Assembly (NCBI GenBank): GCA_947095585.1
Contig: OX352761.1
Span: forward strand, 37,659,260 to 37,723,259
Source of the DNA: Nephrocerus scutellatus
Taxonomy: Eukaryota > Arthropoda > Insecta > Diptera > Pipunculidae
Reading direction: 5' to 3'
DNA length: 64,000 nt
This document shows, in pieces, positions 43,784-55,794 of the stretch. A model generated the notes under the pieces. The model saw nothing but the letters and a program-made list of their open reading frames with translations, was not told where the DNA came from and did no database searches. The position numbers were made by a program, and so were the translations under genes. Within the stretch, counting starts at the first letter, position 1. Every line of letters starts with the position of its first letter.

Positions 43784-45478
43784 TGTTACGAAAAGTAGTT
43801 AATAGGGTTAGATAGTGGAATTTGAATGCTAAGATAAATCTCAATGTACATACTGCATACTAAAAATAGTCACTGAATTAGAATTAAACACTTTTGAATA
43901 GCATTATTTTAGGCTGTAAGATTTAAAGGATTATTTGAAATATATATGTGTTGGGGTTGTAAATAATTATAACATACATTTGTCTCGTGTGACTATTATG
44001 CTAATTGATATGTACCAATAAAGTTAGTCTTAAGCTCATACCCGACGTGTTAACATTCATTTAATTCCTTCACCGAAAGACACAAAAGTGGCGACGAGAA
44101 AAAACCGGTTTCTATACACACACGTTGGTTTGGCAAAAAGTGTGCAATTACTATATGACGGAGAAAAATAAAGACGGAATTAAGATTCAAGAAGAAAGTG
44201 CTTATAAAGTTATGGCAGGTTTCATTGCAATATAATATTTTAATGTAGGGGATACTTTTAATAACTATATTGAAAGACTGTCTCACTTACTTTAGTTAAA
44301 TAAAATATCGTTAAATGACGATAAAGTGTTTGTTTTAATTGGTGTCGGTGGAGGTGATTTATACAATATTGCTAAAACGTTGGTAGCGCCAAAAAAACCA
44401 GATGAGCAATACAATACGAGGAATTAATAAAGAATTTAAAATCTTATTTTGAGCCAAAAAAAAAAAATATTACGGCTGAGCGTTTAAAGTTTTTAAAGAG
44501 AAATAAGAACTCAGATGAAACAGTTTCAGATTTCATAGTTGCCGTTAAACAGTTAGCGGAAAGCTGTAATTATGCTGCGTTTCTGGAAGAAGTGCTGAAA
44601 GATCGACTTTTAATGGGTTTAAAGAACAAAAGATTTCAATGAAAGTTAATTGATATAGGTGAATTGACGTTCGAAAAAGCATGTGAAACAGCGCTAAATA
44701 TGGAATTAATCGAATTAAAGATGATCAACATGAACAACGGAGCATCGACAATAGCTGTACATTTATTACATAACCAACAATGCTGGAGAATTGAAAGGGA
44801 CTCAAGAGCAGTTAAACCACACGAGAATATTCGTTCATCTAGGTCAAGGGCAGACAATTTTTCTAAGGTGCAGTGTAACTTTTGTAAAAAATGCAAAGAA
44901 CAACTACAGATCGTTTAGCCGAAATAATAAATATAAAATTTCTAATAAAACCGATAATATCAGCACAATAACAAATAATTTAGACTATACTGATAGTATT
45001 GACGTTTTTTTTTAAAATAATTTACAAAGTGAGAAAAGCAATGCGCTATTCATAGAATTATTTTGTAATGGCAAGCGTTTAAAAATGGAAATAGATTCGG
45101 GCGCTTGTACTTCGGTTATTCATAAACAAACTTTTAGGTCTTTGTTCTCAAATGTTTCAACTATGAAATATAAACGTAATTTATATATTTATATATATAT
45201 TTAGTTATGGTTGGATAAGTTAATTGCAGAGTGGAGAAATAAAATGTTATCGGTGGACAACTTGTGTGAAGAGTAAGAAATAATGCTACCACCTAAGAGA
45301 ATTATAGTGAAAGACAAGTGTTGTTGCAATAAATATTTCTGTGTACATTTAAAATTATTGTGAACTTGTATTATTTATACTGTCTGTTTCTTAAAGTTGT
45401 TATTTTTAAATTAGAAAACTTGTGTTGTGTTTTATTTGCAAATTCCTTTACGAGCTCGAAAGCCTAAATTTCGTAACA
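43784..45478 (+). mobile_element. Mag-like Ty3/gypsy remnant (copy 2)
   Basis: Duplicate of 38978-40673 with the same inverted TGTTACGAAA ends and broken gag-protease (44161-45210). A few substitutions, for example SSN to SCN in gag near 44560, distinguish it. Confidence 0.7.
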
Positions 45479-45494
45479 ATATAAACATATAGAG

Positions 45495-48200
45495 ATTTAT
45501 TTGTATGTTTGTTTGTGCCTTTCTTACTCTGGAACGCCTTGACCAATTTCAACCAATCTTGGTAGACATATTGGCGGTCAGCCATCAACAGAGTAGGGCG
45601 GATAACACAGAATGCTTCAGACATGCATGTGGCTGCAACTATTTCTGACTGGTGGAAGTGCGATCAAACCTCCACGTCGTGGCCGCTGGTAATTTTCCTC
45701 CAGTACAGGAAAAGCGAAATTATCGGGCTAGTCCTTCAAAGTAAGGTTGGAGCGAGGCCAATAACCTCGCCCGTAAAAAAACCATATTACGGAACCCCAA
45801 ATCAGCCTCGGATACACTAATGAATGACGACGACCACGGCAACGAAAACGGCTAAATGATTCAAGAATTTTCTCATGGAACGTACGCTCACTGTATAGAG
45901 CTCGAGCTGCACAGCAGCTAGCCGATACCCTGTCCAAATATAATGCTGCCATAACAACAATTCAGGAGATACGGTGGACGGAGAATGGTGTCTTACAAAA
46001 ATCAGAATATGACATATATTACAGCTTTCATGCCAGACATCATGTGCTCGGGGTGGGGTTTCTAGTCAGCAAAAGAATGAAACACACCGTTATCGGCCTT
46101 AAAGCAGTAAATGAACGGCAATACACCCTTCGCATGCGGGGCAGATTTAAAAACATAAGCCTCATAAACGTTCCCGCACCTACAGAGGAGTCCCCAGATG
46201 ATGAAAAAGAAGAATTCTTTGAATCAGTCGAATGGGAACTCCATTCCTGTCCTCAGTATTACGTAAAAATCATTCTGGGGGATATGAATGCTAAAACAGG
46301 TAGGGGGCCAGTATTCAGTAGTACATTGGCACCCATAGCTTACACGAGAACACTAATGACAATGGACAACGAGTCAAAGAGATGGCAGCAAGCAATAATT
46401 TTTACGTTGCGAGTACAAGGTTTGCGCGTAAAAATATCCACAAAGCCACCTGGGTATCCCCCGATGGAGCCACTCGCAACCAGATAGACCACGTGTTGAT
46501 AGACCGCCGCCACAACCCGAACCTGATGGCGGTACGAACGTACCGAGGTGCCAACGTCGACTCGGATCCCTATCTTGTTGGTATGGTGCTCCAAACGAGG
46601 ATTGCATCACCAAGAAAGACAGCATCCGCGAGTCAGATTCGAGTCAGCACGGGTGCCCTTCGCAACGATGAGACCAGAAAGAACTACAGTCAAGCGATAG
46701 GACTCGCCCTAAATCAGGGAGAGTAAGTCCTGGGAATAAGATGCCGGACACGCCTTAAGAATACTGTCATCAGTACTGCTGAGTCGTAGAGATCGGAACG
46801 ACTGGTTCGATGACGAATGCAAGCTAGTGACTGGACGTAAAAATGTTGCGTACTGAACAATGAAACAATCTCATAAAACGCAGGCACGCGAAGATGAATA
46901 TAAAGGGCTCAGAAAATATGAAAAAACGGTTCACCGGCGAAAAAAAGCAGCCTAGGAGAAGAATCTCGTCCGTGAACTAGAACAGTACAGAGAGCAAGGA
47001 CCGCACCAGGCGAGGAAGTTCTACCAGGGAGTCCGCGGTATGGCGCAATATACACCGCGTTGCATAAAATGCAAATAAAATGCAAAGACAAAGAGGGTAA
47101 TCTGATCGCCGATCTTAAAGGCATCTTAGAGCGATGGGAAGAGCACTTTCATGAGTTGCTTAATGGCCAGCCAACTGAGGAATTGGAGGCTCCACCAATG
47201 ACCGAAGACCACACTATGCTGCCGCCACCAAGCATAGACGAAGTTAACAGAGCGATAAATCAGCTAAAAATAATAAGGCCCCGGGATTTGATGGTATCCC
47301 AGAGGAGCTGATTAAAACAGGATTCATGAACTAATAGTGCAAATATGGGAGGAAGAAGCGATGCCAGAAGACTGGCGGAGACGCATCCTGTGCCCCATAC
47401 ATAAGAAAGGAGATATCACAACCTGCAGCAATTATCGTGGTATAACATTGTTGAGTACCGCGTATAAGATTTGCTCCTCTATACTTCAAGACAGGATAGC
47501 CCCATACGCTAAAGTCATCAGATTTACACCCTTAGGCAAGTGATGGAAAAAAGAGATTCAAAACTCACTGCACCATCTTTTTATAGACTTTAAAGCCACC
47601 TCTGATAGCATAGCCAGAGTAGAACTTTATAAAGCCATTAAAGAATTCGGCAGCCAAGTAAAAATATCTGGATCACTATCAAGCACATTCAATATCTATA
47701 ATGAGTTCCGGCAAGAGGATGGACTGGCCTGCGTCCTCTTCAATGATATTGGCATCGTTGGTAGAAACCGAAGAGCTGTACAGGAGGCTTTCATCCAGAT
47801 CGAGCAGGCGGCACTAAATCTGGGGCTGCATATAAATGAGAGCAAAACAAAGCCGCGTATGTGAGGAAGGACGATTCCGGTGACTCTTTAATGATGAGAT
47901 CTAAGAGCGTTACCGCGATGTCGATATCGTGAAGAGAGTTGAGCTTGGTAGGCTCCGGTGTGCAGGACACCTAGCTCGCATTAGCGAAGATGATCCTGCG
48001 CGGAAAGTCCTTTGCGGTTGGATTTATGGAACACGACAGCGAGGCTGGCCAAGCCTACGCTGGAAGGATGGCGTAGACCAGGACGCTCAGAGTTTAGGGA
48101 TGCCAAACTGGATGACATCGGCTCAAAATCGGGACCGGTGGAGAGATTTTTTGCAGGAGGCCAGGACCGGAAACCGGTTGTAGAGCCAAATATGATGATG
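45495..48200 (+). pseudogene. RTE-type non-LTR retrotransposon
   Basis: Near full-length element. AP-endonuclease (45850-46700): FSWNVRSLYRA, KIILGDMNAKTGR, then across a frame change WVSPDGATRNQIDHVLID and GANVDSDPYLVGM (catalytic DxxL region). Spacer: RWEEHFHELLNGQP (47130). Reverse transcriptase: WRRRILCPIHKKGD and SNYRGITLLSTAYKI (47380-47470), a palm region that is badly broken with no clear YADD, then the C-terminal LGRLRCAGHLARISEDDP and GWPSLRWKDGVDQD blocks, ending NRWRDFLQEA-like near 48160. It terminates in ATATGATGATGATGG, a short repeat tail typical of RTE. Many stops and frameshifts; the RT lacks roughly 200 codons. Confidence 0.88.
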
Positions 48201-48204
48201 ATGG

Positions 48205-49335
48205 TAGACATATTACTTACAATCTGTAAACAAACATAGAGAATGGGGTTAACATGTTTTGTGAGTTGGGGTGGGGTAGCAGCCGATATAAGTTTCGAAT
48301 CCATAGTTTTCGGGATCGCCATGATGAATAGTGCTGGATAGAACATAGCTGGTTGATCAGGTGTTGTTGAGATAAATAGGATAGATGAATATGTGGCAGG
48401 ACTCCTCTAGCGGGTGTTGTTTTAGGCTGGGGGTTTCCAGGTTTCTCATATGTACAGTGATGGTAACTCATCGCTATGTGGTGGGTTTGGGCATTCATCT
48501 ATATATTATATGTATATGTATTATTGTATTATATGTTATTATTATGTCAGTTGGACGCTAAAAGATACCGTGCATTGCTCGAGTAATCTTTATCTTTACT
48601 ACGTCGGCTGACGGCCTTTCCACCACTACACACGCGGCTGACGGTTGTTTATGTACTTTTAATTATGTAATCAGTCGTCCTAGTTAGATTGTATCCGGCG
48701 TACTATAACCTTATTTTACGTGTTTTTTACAAGTTCATTCGAGTGACTGACCCACCCCAGACCCACCACTTTTGAGCGGCTGACGGACGGTTCACAGATA
48801 AGTTATACGAGATCAATTGTCGATATCAAAATCAGCCCGCTTACTTTTACTTTTTTTTTCTTTTGTTTTTTCATTTGCAACGTTACCTCCCATACTTATA
48901 TTCCAAGCTGCCTAAAATGCCAATATGCAATAATTAAACGTCATACGCATTTGCCTCTAAAGGAATTCGACGCACCGAGTAAATGCTACTGCGATCGTTT
49001 CACTTGTTGGGCAGAGGCGATTCCGATTCCCGATATATGAGCACTTACTGTTGTAAATTCACTTATCTCTGGCTGGATAGGAAAATATTATGCGATGTAC
49101 AAAGAAAGAAGAAGAAGAAATTTAATTGGTCGTAGACCACATATAATATTTGTGGTGAATTAGTGTCAAAAATTTAACTTATTAACTTTTTACCTTTTTT
49201 GAGGTTTATAACTATTTGGAACAGAACCTTACTAGAAAATAAAAAATGGGATTATTTTCGTTCCCCAAACTATACTATATTTTCTCTGCACCAAATCATA
49301 GGAAAGTTTTATCATAACAAACCAAAGCATAGCAA
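48205..49335. other. unassigned region
   Basis: 48230-48500 has a minus-strand open frame of 93 codons with no domain I recognise. 48550-48800 holds three CGGCTGACGG motifs. The remainder is AT-rich. No gene or known repeat recognised. Confidence 0.35.
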
Positions 49336-49468
49336 TAATTGCTATATTGCTTTCAACAAAATGAGTTAGGTATTTTTTGTGGTTAACGGCTGATCAAAGC
49401 AACAGCAAAAACTAACCAAATCAATTGGTCAATGTTTTGTTTCATGTGTTTGCCAACTTAACCATATA

Positions 49469-50419
49469 TCGGGTGTTTCAACAGGTGCACTTCAACTTTT
49501 CTCCGATAAGGACGGCGAACGACGCCATATTTTTTATTGTTCTTTTGTCATTTGGAAACTTCATAAGTATACATTTCATCATGGAATGCTATACATGTGA
49601 ACAGCGATTGCAAATCGTGCAAATTTTTTATCAAAATAATCGTTCTGTTGCCGCTACTTTAAGAGCAGATTTTCACCGAAAAATCATCTTCAGCGATGAG
49701 GCTCACTTTTAGCTAGAAGGATTTGTCAACAAGCAAAATATGCGTTACTGGGCAGAAAGCAACCCACACGTGATTCATGAGGCACCTTTGCATCCCGAAA
49801 AAGTCACTGTTTGGTGCGGATTACATGCCGGCGGCGTCATTGGGCCATATTTTTTCATCGACGATAACGATCGCCACGTTACTGTTAATGGAAATCTGTA
49901 CCGCGATATGATAAACGATTTTTTTTGGCCGCAATTGAATGGAATGGACTTGGACGACATGTGGTTTCAGCAGGACGGGGCCACATGCCACACAGCACAC
50001 GATACAATCGCGTTATTGAATACTAAGTTCGATGAGCGTGTTATTTCGCGAAATGGGCCCGTCCAGTGGCCGCCGCGCTCGTGTGATTTGACACCTCTAG
50101 ATTATTTTCTTTGGGGTTATGTGAAGTCATTGGTCTATGCCAATAAGCCGGCGACGTTGCAAGAGCTCAGAGCCAATATTGAACGTGAAATTGCTGGAAT
50201 TTCGGCCGATTTATGCGAAAGAGTGGTCGAAAATTGGGTTCAAAGATTGGACTTCGTAAAACGTGCACGCGGTGGTCATGCAAAAGAAATCGAGTTTCAT
50301 ACTTAAATGTATCATATGTATATGTTCAAATTCGTTAATAAAAAAAAGTTAGTTCAAAAGTCGAACAGTTTGTGTTTTATTCAAAAAAAAAGTTGAAGTG
50401 CTCTTATTGAAAAACCCTG
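49469..50419 (+). mobile_element. DD41D mariner-like element, internally deleted
   Basis: Inverted ends (TCGGGTGTTTCAACAGGTGC and, inverted, CAGGGTTTTTCAATAAGAGC) continue to a shared GCACTTCAACTTTT. A TA duplication flanks it (49467-49468 and 50420-50421). The neighbouring MITE copy at 50710-51001 has the uninterrupted site CCATATATAATTTTTAAA, which confirms both ends. The element holds a damaged transposase. Confidence 0.93.
49580..50306 (+). pseudogene. Tc1/mariner-superfamily transposase, DD41D type
   Basis: The N-terminus MECYTCEQRLQIVQIFYQNN leads into a truncated helix-turn-helix. It then jumps to DFHRKIIFSDEAHF (first catalytic Asp); about 120 residues of DNA-binding and linker sequence are missing. 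A TAG stop follows at 49711. From 49740 a 188-codon frame stays open: EKVTVWCGLHAGG, FQQDGATCHTA (second Asp), PPRSCDLTPLDYFLWGY (third Asp) and RGGHAKEIEFHT at the end. Counting residues gives 41 between the second and third Asp. That spacing is known for the rosa group first described from tephritid flies. All three catalytic residues survive, but the deletion and stop make it inactive. Confidence 0.9.
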
Positions 50420-50709
50420 TATAATTTTTAAAAGTCGACTCTGGTGGTGGGAATTATAACTAAAAATTTGGTTAAATATTTCTAAACCAAAAATTTTTTT
50501 TGATTAACGCTAAACATTTTCTGGTCTATCCAATGTGTTTGTTGTTGTAATTTTTATTTTTTTGTTGAAAGAAATATAGCAAATGTTTCAAAACCAAACA
50601 TTTAAAATGGCTAAAAACTTCTATCGTGGTAAACGAGTGCAAAAGAGTAATATATTATCAATAATGATAGCTATAGATAATGAATACTCCTTGTTTCGTA
50701 AAAGACAGC

Positions 50710-51001
50710 ATGCTATATTTCTTTCAACAAAATGAGTTAGGTATTTTTTGTGGTTAACGGCTGATTAAAGCAACAGAAAAACTAACCAAATTTTGGTAAA
50801 TTTTTTGTTTCATGTGTTTGCCAACTTATCCATATATAATTTTTAAATGTCGACTCTGGTGGTGAGAATTATAAATAAAAATTTGGTTAAATATTCTTAA
50901 CCAAAAATTTTTTTTTGGTTATCGCTTAACCACATTCTTGTCTATCCAATGTGTTCGTCGTTGTAATTTTTATTTTTTTGTTGAAAGCAATATAGCAAAT
51001 A
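50710..51001. mobile_element. MITE family M2 (copy B, uninterrupted)
   Basis: Bounded by TGCTATATTTCTTTCAACAA and, inverted, TTTGCTATATTGCTTTCAAC. About 290 bp, non-coding, roughly 90% like copy A. It supplies the empty site for the mariner. The superfamily is not assigned, because no clear target duplication was seen. Confidence 0.85.
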
Positions 51002-51004
51002 AAA

Positions 51005-52420
51005 AGTTCAAACACTAAACACCTTTATAACGGAGACAACAGGGACGTTTCCTAATTTCTGCAATATTTATAAGGCCAGATGTGAGTGAACTTCATTCCC
51101 AAAGGAAACTGCGCTTAATAAAAATTTTTAACAGAGTAATTAAAGACCAATTGCCACAGATTGGTTCAAAAGTACGAACAACTTATTCGAGCCGATAGAA
51201 GTTTCAAAGTTTTTATTAATAGTTGATAATAAAAAGATCAAAAACAGAAATAATTTTTTGTGATTTATTTAATTTAATTTTTATTGACCTAGTGGTTAAC
51301 CTGTTCCTAAATAAAACGGGTTCGTGGTCGTTTGCAAAATTTAGGGAGGCTACTAACTAATTATATAACAATTCTCGAAAATTTATGAAAACATGAGATT
51401 TGGAAATAATATGGCGGTTCTTATTTTTCAAGTACTAAACAGGTATAGAAAATTTAAGGACGTTATAAAATTTAAAAAATGGACTAATAATTAAAACATG
51501 ATTTCTTAGAACATAAATTAATTGTATGGTGACCTATGAATAAAACCCCTAGCCAAAGTTTAAGCACTATCGGATTAACGGTCTTTTAGTTAATCGTGAA
51601 CACGTTTTCGTCATATTTTGAGTGGGATCGAGCACATTGGTCAAGCAACGACGCTCAAGAGGTTAATATCCTCCAATGGAAGCATTTACCATTTGTTATT
51701 TAATGATTTTATGTGTCTAGGCAGCGATAACCACAGACAAAAGAATATTATTTTAAATGCACGCAATGTGCATTTTGAAAAAATATCAACTTTAACGGCA
51801 ACGAATATAATTGCAATCCAACTATTAAAAATCCAAAGGAGTGTTTGCTAATGTATGCTATATATACAGATGAATAAACTCCAGGTAATTGAGTTTGCTT
51901 ATTAGGAGTACCTATACAAGTGCACATTATGCCGTTGACACGAACAGCCAATTAATGCTATAGAGGTATAGAAAAATGTAGCATGCAAATAGAAGTAAAT
52001 AGATATAATTATGTATACAAATGTTTATCACTGTTAAGACTTTAGATATTTAGATACTGTTAAATAATTATAATCTATCTTCTATTTTTCTATTTATATA
52101 TTTATCTGAGCTCAATCACAACCAATTTAAATGTGATTTAATTTAAATCAAAGAATTTTGGTAAGTTATTAGGCACAACACGTATAGCTTGTGTCTCAGG
52201 TTCGAATCTTATATACTGTATCTTTGTTCCATGTAAGGATTCCTCTATATCCTTAGTCGAGCCGAAGAATTTCTTAGATTTTCCGGGCCAAATTTTTTTT
52301 GGGTTCTTCATCTCTCCTCACGCTGTCAGTTAACTTTACTGAGCTAACATATAGCTGAGAATGGTGTTCCACTGAATGCAAATCTCCTCGCTAAGAAAAA
52401 TGTCAATTATTATGCGCATC
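51005..52420. other. AT-rich region with decayed repeat
   Basis: 51300-51580 resembles the family X segment at 62540-62700 (AATTTAGGGAGGCTACTA, AAAATTTATGAAAACATGAGATTTG). The rest has no recognised gene; frames of 60-77 codons lack domains. Confidence 0.4.
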
Positions 52421-52422
52421 TT

Positions 52423-52704
52423 TGACGCCGTGGCTCAGTGGAAATGCGCGTGGCTACTGAGCAGGAGGTTCGAATCCCAGTAACACCAAATTATTTTTCA
52501 CGGTGTCCCACCTCTCGCGAATAGGTGACAAACGCTCCGAGAGTAATAACTTTTCACCGAAAGCTTCTCAATTCTCCGTGCGGATCCGGCCTTAAATGGT
52601 CCCTTCTATTTTGTGTCCAAAAAAATACATGCGCAACAAAAATGGTCGCGAGAAGCTAGGCCTTGGATCGCAATGGTCTGTCGCGTGAATATTATTATTA
52701 TTAT
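52423..52704 (+). mobile_element. tRNA-derived SINE (independent copy)
   Basis: Same family as 38235, about 85% alike, with an A box (TGGCTCAGTGGAAATGCG), a B box (GGTTCGAATCCC) and an (ATT)n tail. Flanks ATTATGCGCATC and ATTATGCGAATC form a 12-bp duplication with one mismatch, so this is a separate and older insertion. Confidence 0.9.
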
Positions 52705-52732
52705 GCGAATCGTTAGTTAGGATTTTTAATAA

Positions 52733-53075
52733 ATTCTCTATATGAACTTCGCGTGCCAGTGGTTTTGTTTGTCTCTCATTCGTGGAATCTTGCGCTCCAT
52801 TTATAACCCACTTCCCAAAGTCCGATTTTATTGAAAATTTACACACATGTGTGTTTTCGGTGGCCCCGGGGTCGAAGGCTTCCAAACAAACTTTTTAAAA
52901 AATTTACCCGATTTTCTTCAAATTTTATGCACATTTTTTATTTTTAGTCCGATGGACCACACTTTTTGTAACAATTTGGAAGTGGCCCTAAGGCCAAGGG
53001 GCTCCCATATAATTTATCTGTCGTAGAATCTTGCGCTTAATTTATAACCCACTTTCCAAAGTCCGTTTAGTGCAG
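52733..53075 (+). repeat. family X repeat copy
   Basis: Starts AATTCTCTATATGAACTTCG and continues with the ATAACCCACTTCCCAAAGTC block and two modules; a partial second start lies near 53018. Confidence 0.75.
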
Positions 53076-53289
53076 TTTTGGTGTTTCAAAAAATTATAGC
53101 AATTATTGTAAATAAATCGTCATAATTTGTTTGGAGTATATAACACTTGCAAACACCCAGCATGAACCTTCTGCAGACTAAAAATAAAAATAAAAAAAAA
53201 ACCGGATATCTTCATCAAAGCCTGAATTTGTAGTTGCCCCAGAGGACTAACTACGAAAAACCACAAAGAATCGTATCCTTTGAAAAGCG

Positions 53290-53700
53290 ATTTTTTCTTT
53301 ATTGTCAAACTTCATTTGAAACCAACTCTTCCGCTCATGCTTGGTGCAATTTTTGACGACAAGAAACACAAACAAAAGAACTTGGCCAAGCTACGAGGAA
53401 CCGCAGAGAATACTCAAGAGCTCCATTTGAATCTAGCTTTTTCGATCATCCTTTTGCGTGCCTTTTTCGTTTGTTAGGCCTGATACTACAAACGAATCTG
53501 GTACAATTCACTGTCGAGTTATTGGCCTTCAAGAAAGAAGTCAGCTAGTTCCTGCAAGAGCGAATTTTCCAATGGAGGTTCCAAGAATTTTGAAGGCTCA
53601 TGTATGATTTTTTTTTGTAATATTTTCTTGGTCAAGGTTTTTTGCAGTTTTCCTTGACCATAAACCATTCATTAAGGATTTGGACTCGCGTCGTTTTAGT
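53290..53700 (+). repeat. unclassified dispersed repeat Z (copy 2)
   Basis: Matches 27085-27425: AAGCTACGAGGAACCGCAGA, GCGTGCCTTTTTCGTTTGTTAG, CAAGAAAGAAGTCA and CTTGACCAT. It contains a local duplication of the TTCATTTGAA...GGTGCAATTTTTG part at its left. Terminal features are unknown. Confidence 0.65.
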
Positions 53701-55790
53701 TTCGTGATCGTTTTTCCGTATTGCTTTTTTAAATGAATCATGGAGAGTTCCGAGAAAATAATTTGAAACAGGCTATAAACGTGAGGAATGTGATATATTG
53801 TAAATCACATTTTTCCGATTTAATTCTTTATTTTAATAAAGGGCTTAGCCCACCTTATTGCCGTGGCGCAAGTAATTCAGGGAGTATTCCCTTGGCAATA
53901 AGTTTAAATAGAAAAAAAAAACTGCCTGCTAACGTCAAATTTTGTCTGTATTTGTCATGTTTCAAAAAAAGATTTCCATCGTCTCAGTCGGAAGAGAGCC
54001 AGGCATTCACAGAGAACATGCCGTAGTCTCTTTCTAATTCAAACAGAGTCTGCACACTGTTCCTAGAGATTTTATAAAGTAGTATCTAAGGCACTAATAA
54101 AACGTGAGAAAGCCCACTAGCATTCTGAGACTTCCATATAGAAATATATGTTTTGACTAGTCCCTTATATTGTCTAAGCCCTGAGGTGCTCTCCTAATGT
54201 TATTGAAAAAGCAATCTAAAGGAGGAAATGGTTCCTGTTGCAGAATTTCAATTAACTTCACAGAAGGGGGCCCTGGACCCTGAAGGGCGGTGGATGAACC
54301 AGTCATAGCTTGTTGTTTACGGCTAGCTGGGCACCCGAGTTAACATTGTTGTAAGATACATTGTCTAAAGACAGCAGCTTTCACTTCGTATTAAATATGT
54401 CCATCCTTCAGTCTACCAAACCAGACTTCTCCGGTCGTGGGTCGGTATCTTATGTACCAGCTTTCGCTTTGTAATATTTTAACTAATTTTGAGCGGTTGA
54501 TTGGAGTATCAACAGCATTGCATTCATCAACGGCCGAAGCTAAAAAAACTAACAACAAGGGGATCTCTAAGAGCATGGCTACAGAGGCGTGGAATAAAAG
54601 TCATAACAATGAACGTTGTGGCTACACATAACGAAGCATTTGTGTGTGTTTGCGTATATGTGCGTCTATTTGTTGTTGTTTTGCCGTATAGAACGTTCAT
54701 GCTTGCGCCGAGTCATTTTTTCATTCTCATTCTCGGTGGAATCTCTCTTTTTCCAACTCACTAAAAACCTACCTGTTTCGCTGGACATGACTTTCATTCT
54801 CATGGTCGTGTAGCTCTAAAAGGCTGCTTTTAGTTTTTTGTAAAATAAAGCCTCAGAAAAGACCACAAGTGGCATTACCTGAGGTTGCTAATGATCCAAA
54901 AATCAATAATCAAATATATCATCTGAAAAATCAGAAAAACCTGCATCTTCGCTTGTCGTGCTTGATGTCACACTGCCTTTTATATAACTTTCAATGACAA
55001 ATTAAAGAACCAATATTGCATTAACTACGATCCGCAGTTTGCTCAGATCTATAATCAAACATTCGAATAAACGGTTACAAACTTTCATACTACTAAACTT
55101 CTAAGATACCAACAACTATTTTGGAACATTTCATAATAAATAAAAAAAAAACATAAAAGTAGTTTGTTTTTAATTTACTTTTTTTCTACTTTATTCATAA
55201 TATACGAGAACCTTAAGTGAAAAAAATTTCATTCAGTGTTTTTGATATCGAAGTGTACTTAAATTTTTTTTTATATAATCGTATTGCTTATTTTATTTTT
55301 TTGACCATTATAAAGGGAAAAAAGATAAGTTTTAAATTAATTTTCTGACTTTTCAGCAAGACCGAAATATTGGCAAATATTATAATTTTAAAATACGAAT
55401 AAATTAAGTTTATTAATAAGCAAAACGATTCAATAAAAACTTTAATAAAAGTCTTACAAATTAATAATCAATATAATTTAAAAAATGTTCTTACTGAAAA
55501 AATTTTTCTAGAAAAAGTTACTTTACCCTCTAGTTGAGTAACTTTTTAAGGTAGTATCAAAATGCAATATTTTTTAAAATTTCACTAAATATGTTCCATG
55601 TTGTTACTTAAAACGAAGTCTTTAGTATAACTCTTTATTGTAATTGCTTAATCTTAACGCTCTTCATTAGTTATAATGAATTCTATTTAAAATTAGCGCG
55701 TTCTTCGGTAAAAAAAATGACATTTGATGATCTTCTTATTTTGGGTTTTGTCACCTGCGGATCGCTTGTTGGGCTGTAAGTTTGATTTTT
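53701..55790. other. unassigned region with a possible old coding fragment
   Basis: At 54576-54391 a minus-strand frame reads a hydrophobic start followed by SKLVKILQSESWYIRYRP and GEVWFGRLKDGHI. The sequence is not low-complexity and may come from an unrecognised gene or transposon. Minus-strand sequence at 54300-54030 also reads in short segments. From 54840 to 55790 the sequence is AT-rich with nothing recognised. Confidence 0.35.
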
Positions 55791-55794
55791 AATT

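Larger units (their letters stand above)
41648..46445. repeat. 4.8-kb tandem duplication, copy 2
   Basis: Second copy of 36840-41640 in direct orientation, offset 4,808 falling to 4,805 through small indels. At its right end the RTE endonuclease runs on without a break past 46445. Copy 2 therefore carries the original junction on the right, and copy 1 the original on the left. Confidence 0.95.
49339..50584. mobile_element. MITE family M2, split by a mariner (copy A)
   Basis: Ends TTGCTATATTGCTTTCAACA and, inverted, TTTGCTATATTTCTTTCAAC. Without the 951-bp mariner plus TA duplication it would be about 292 bp, the same as copy B at 50710-51001. Both share GAGTTAGGTATTTTTTGTGG, GTCGACTCTGGTGGTG and GTCTATCCAATGTGTT. 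Confidence 0.85.

Noticed and set aside
36840..46445. Two independent insertions of the same large transposon
   Set aside because: The unit ends fall inside unrelated elements and the RTE reads through the right boundary, so duplication (or assembly join) explains it better than transposition.
53733..54026. 97-codon plus-strand frame
   Set aside because: No recognisable domain, average composition, next to decayed repeat; kept as unassigned sequence.
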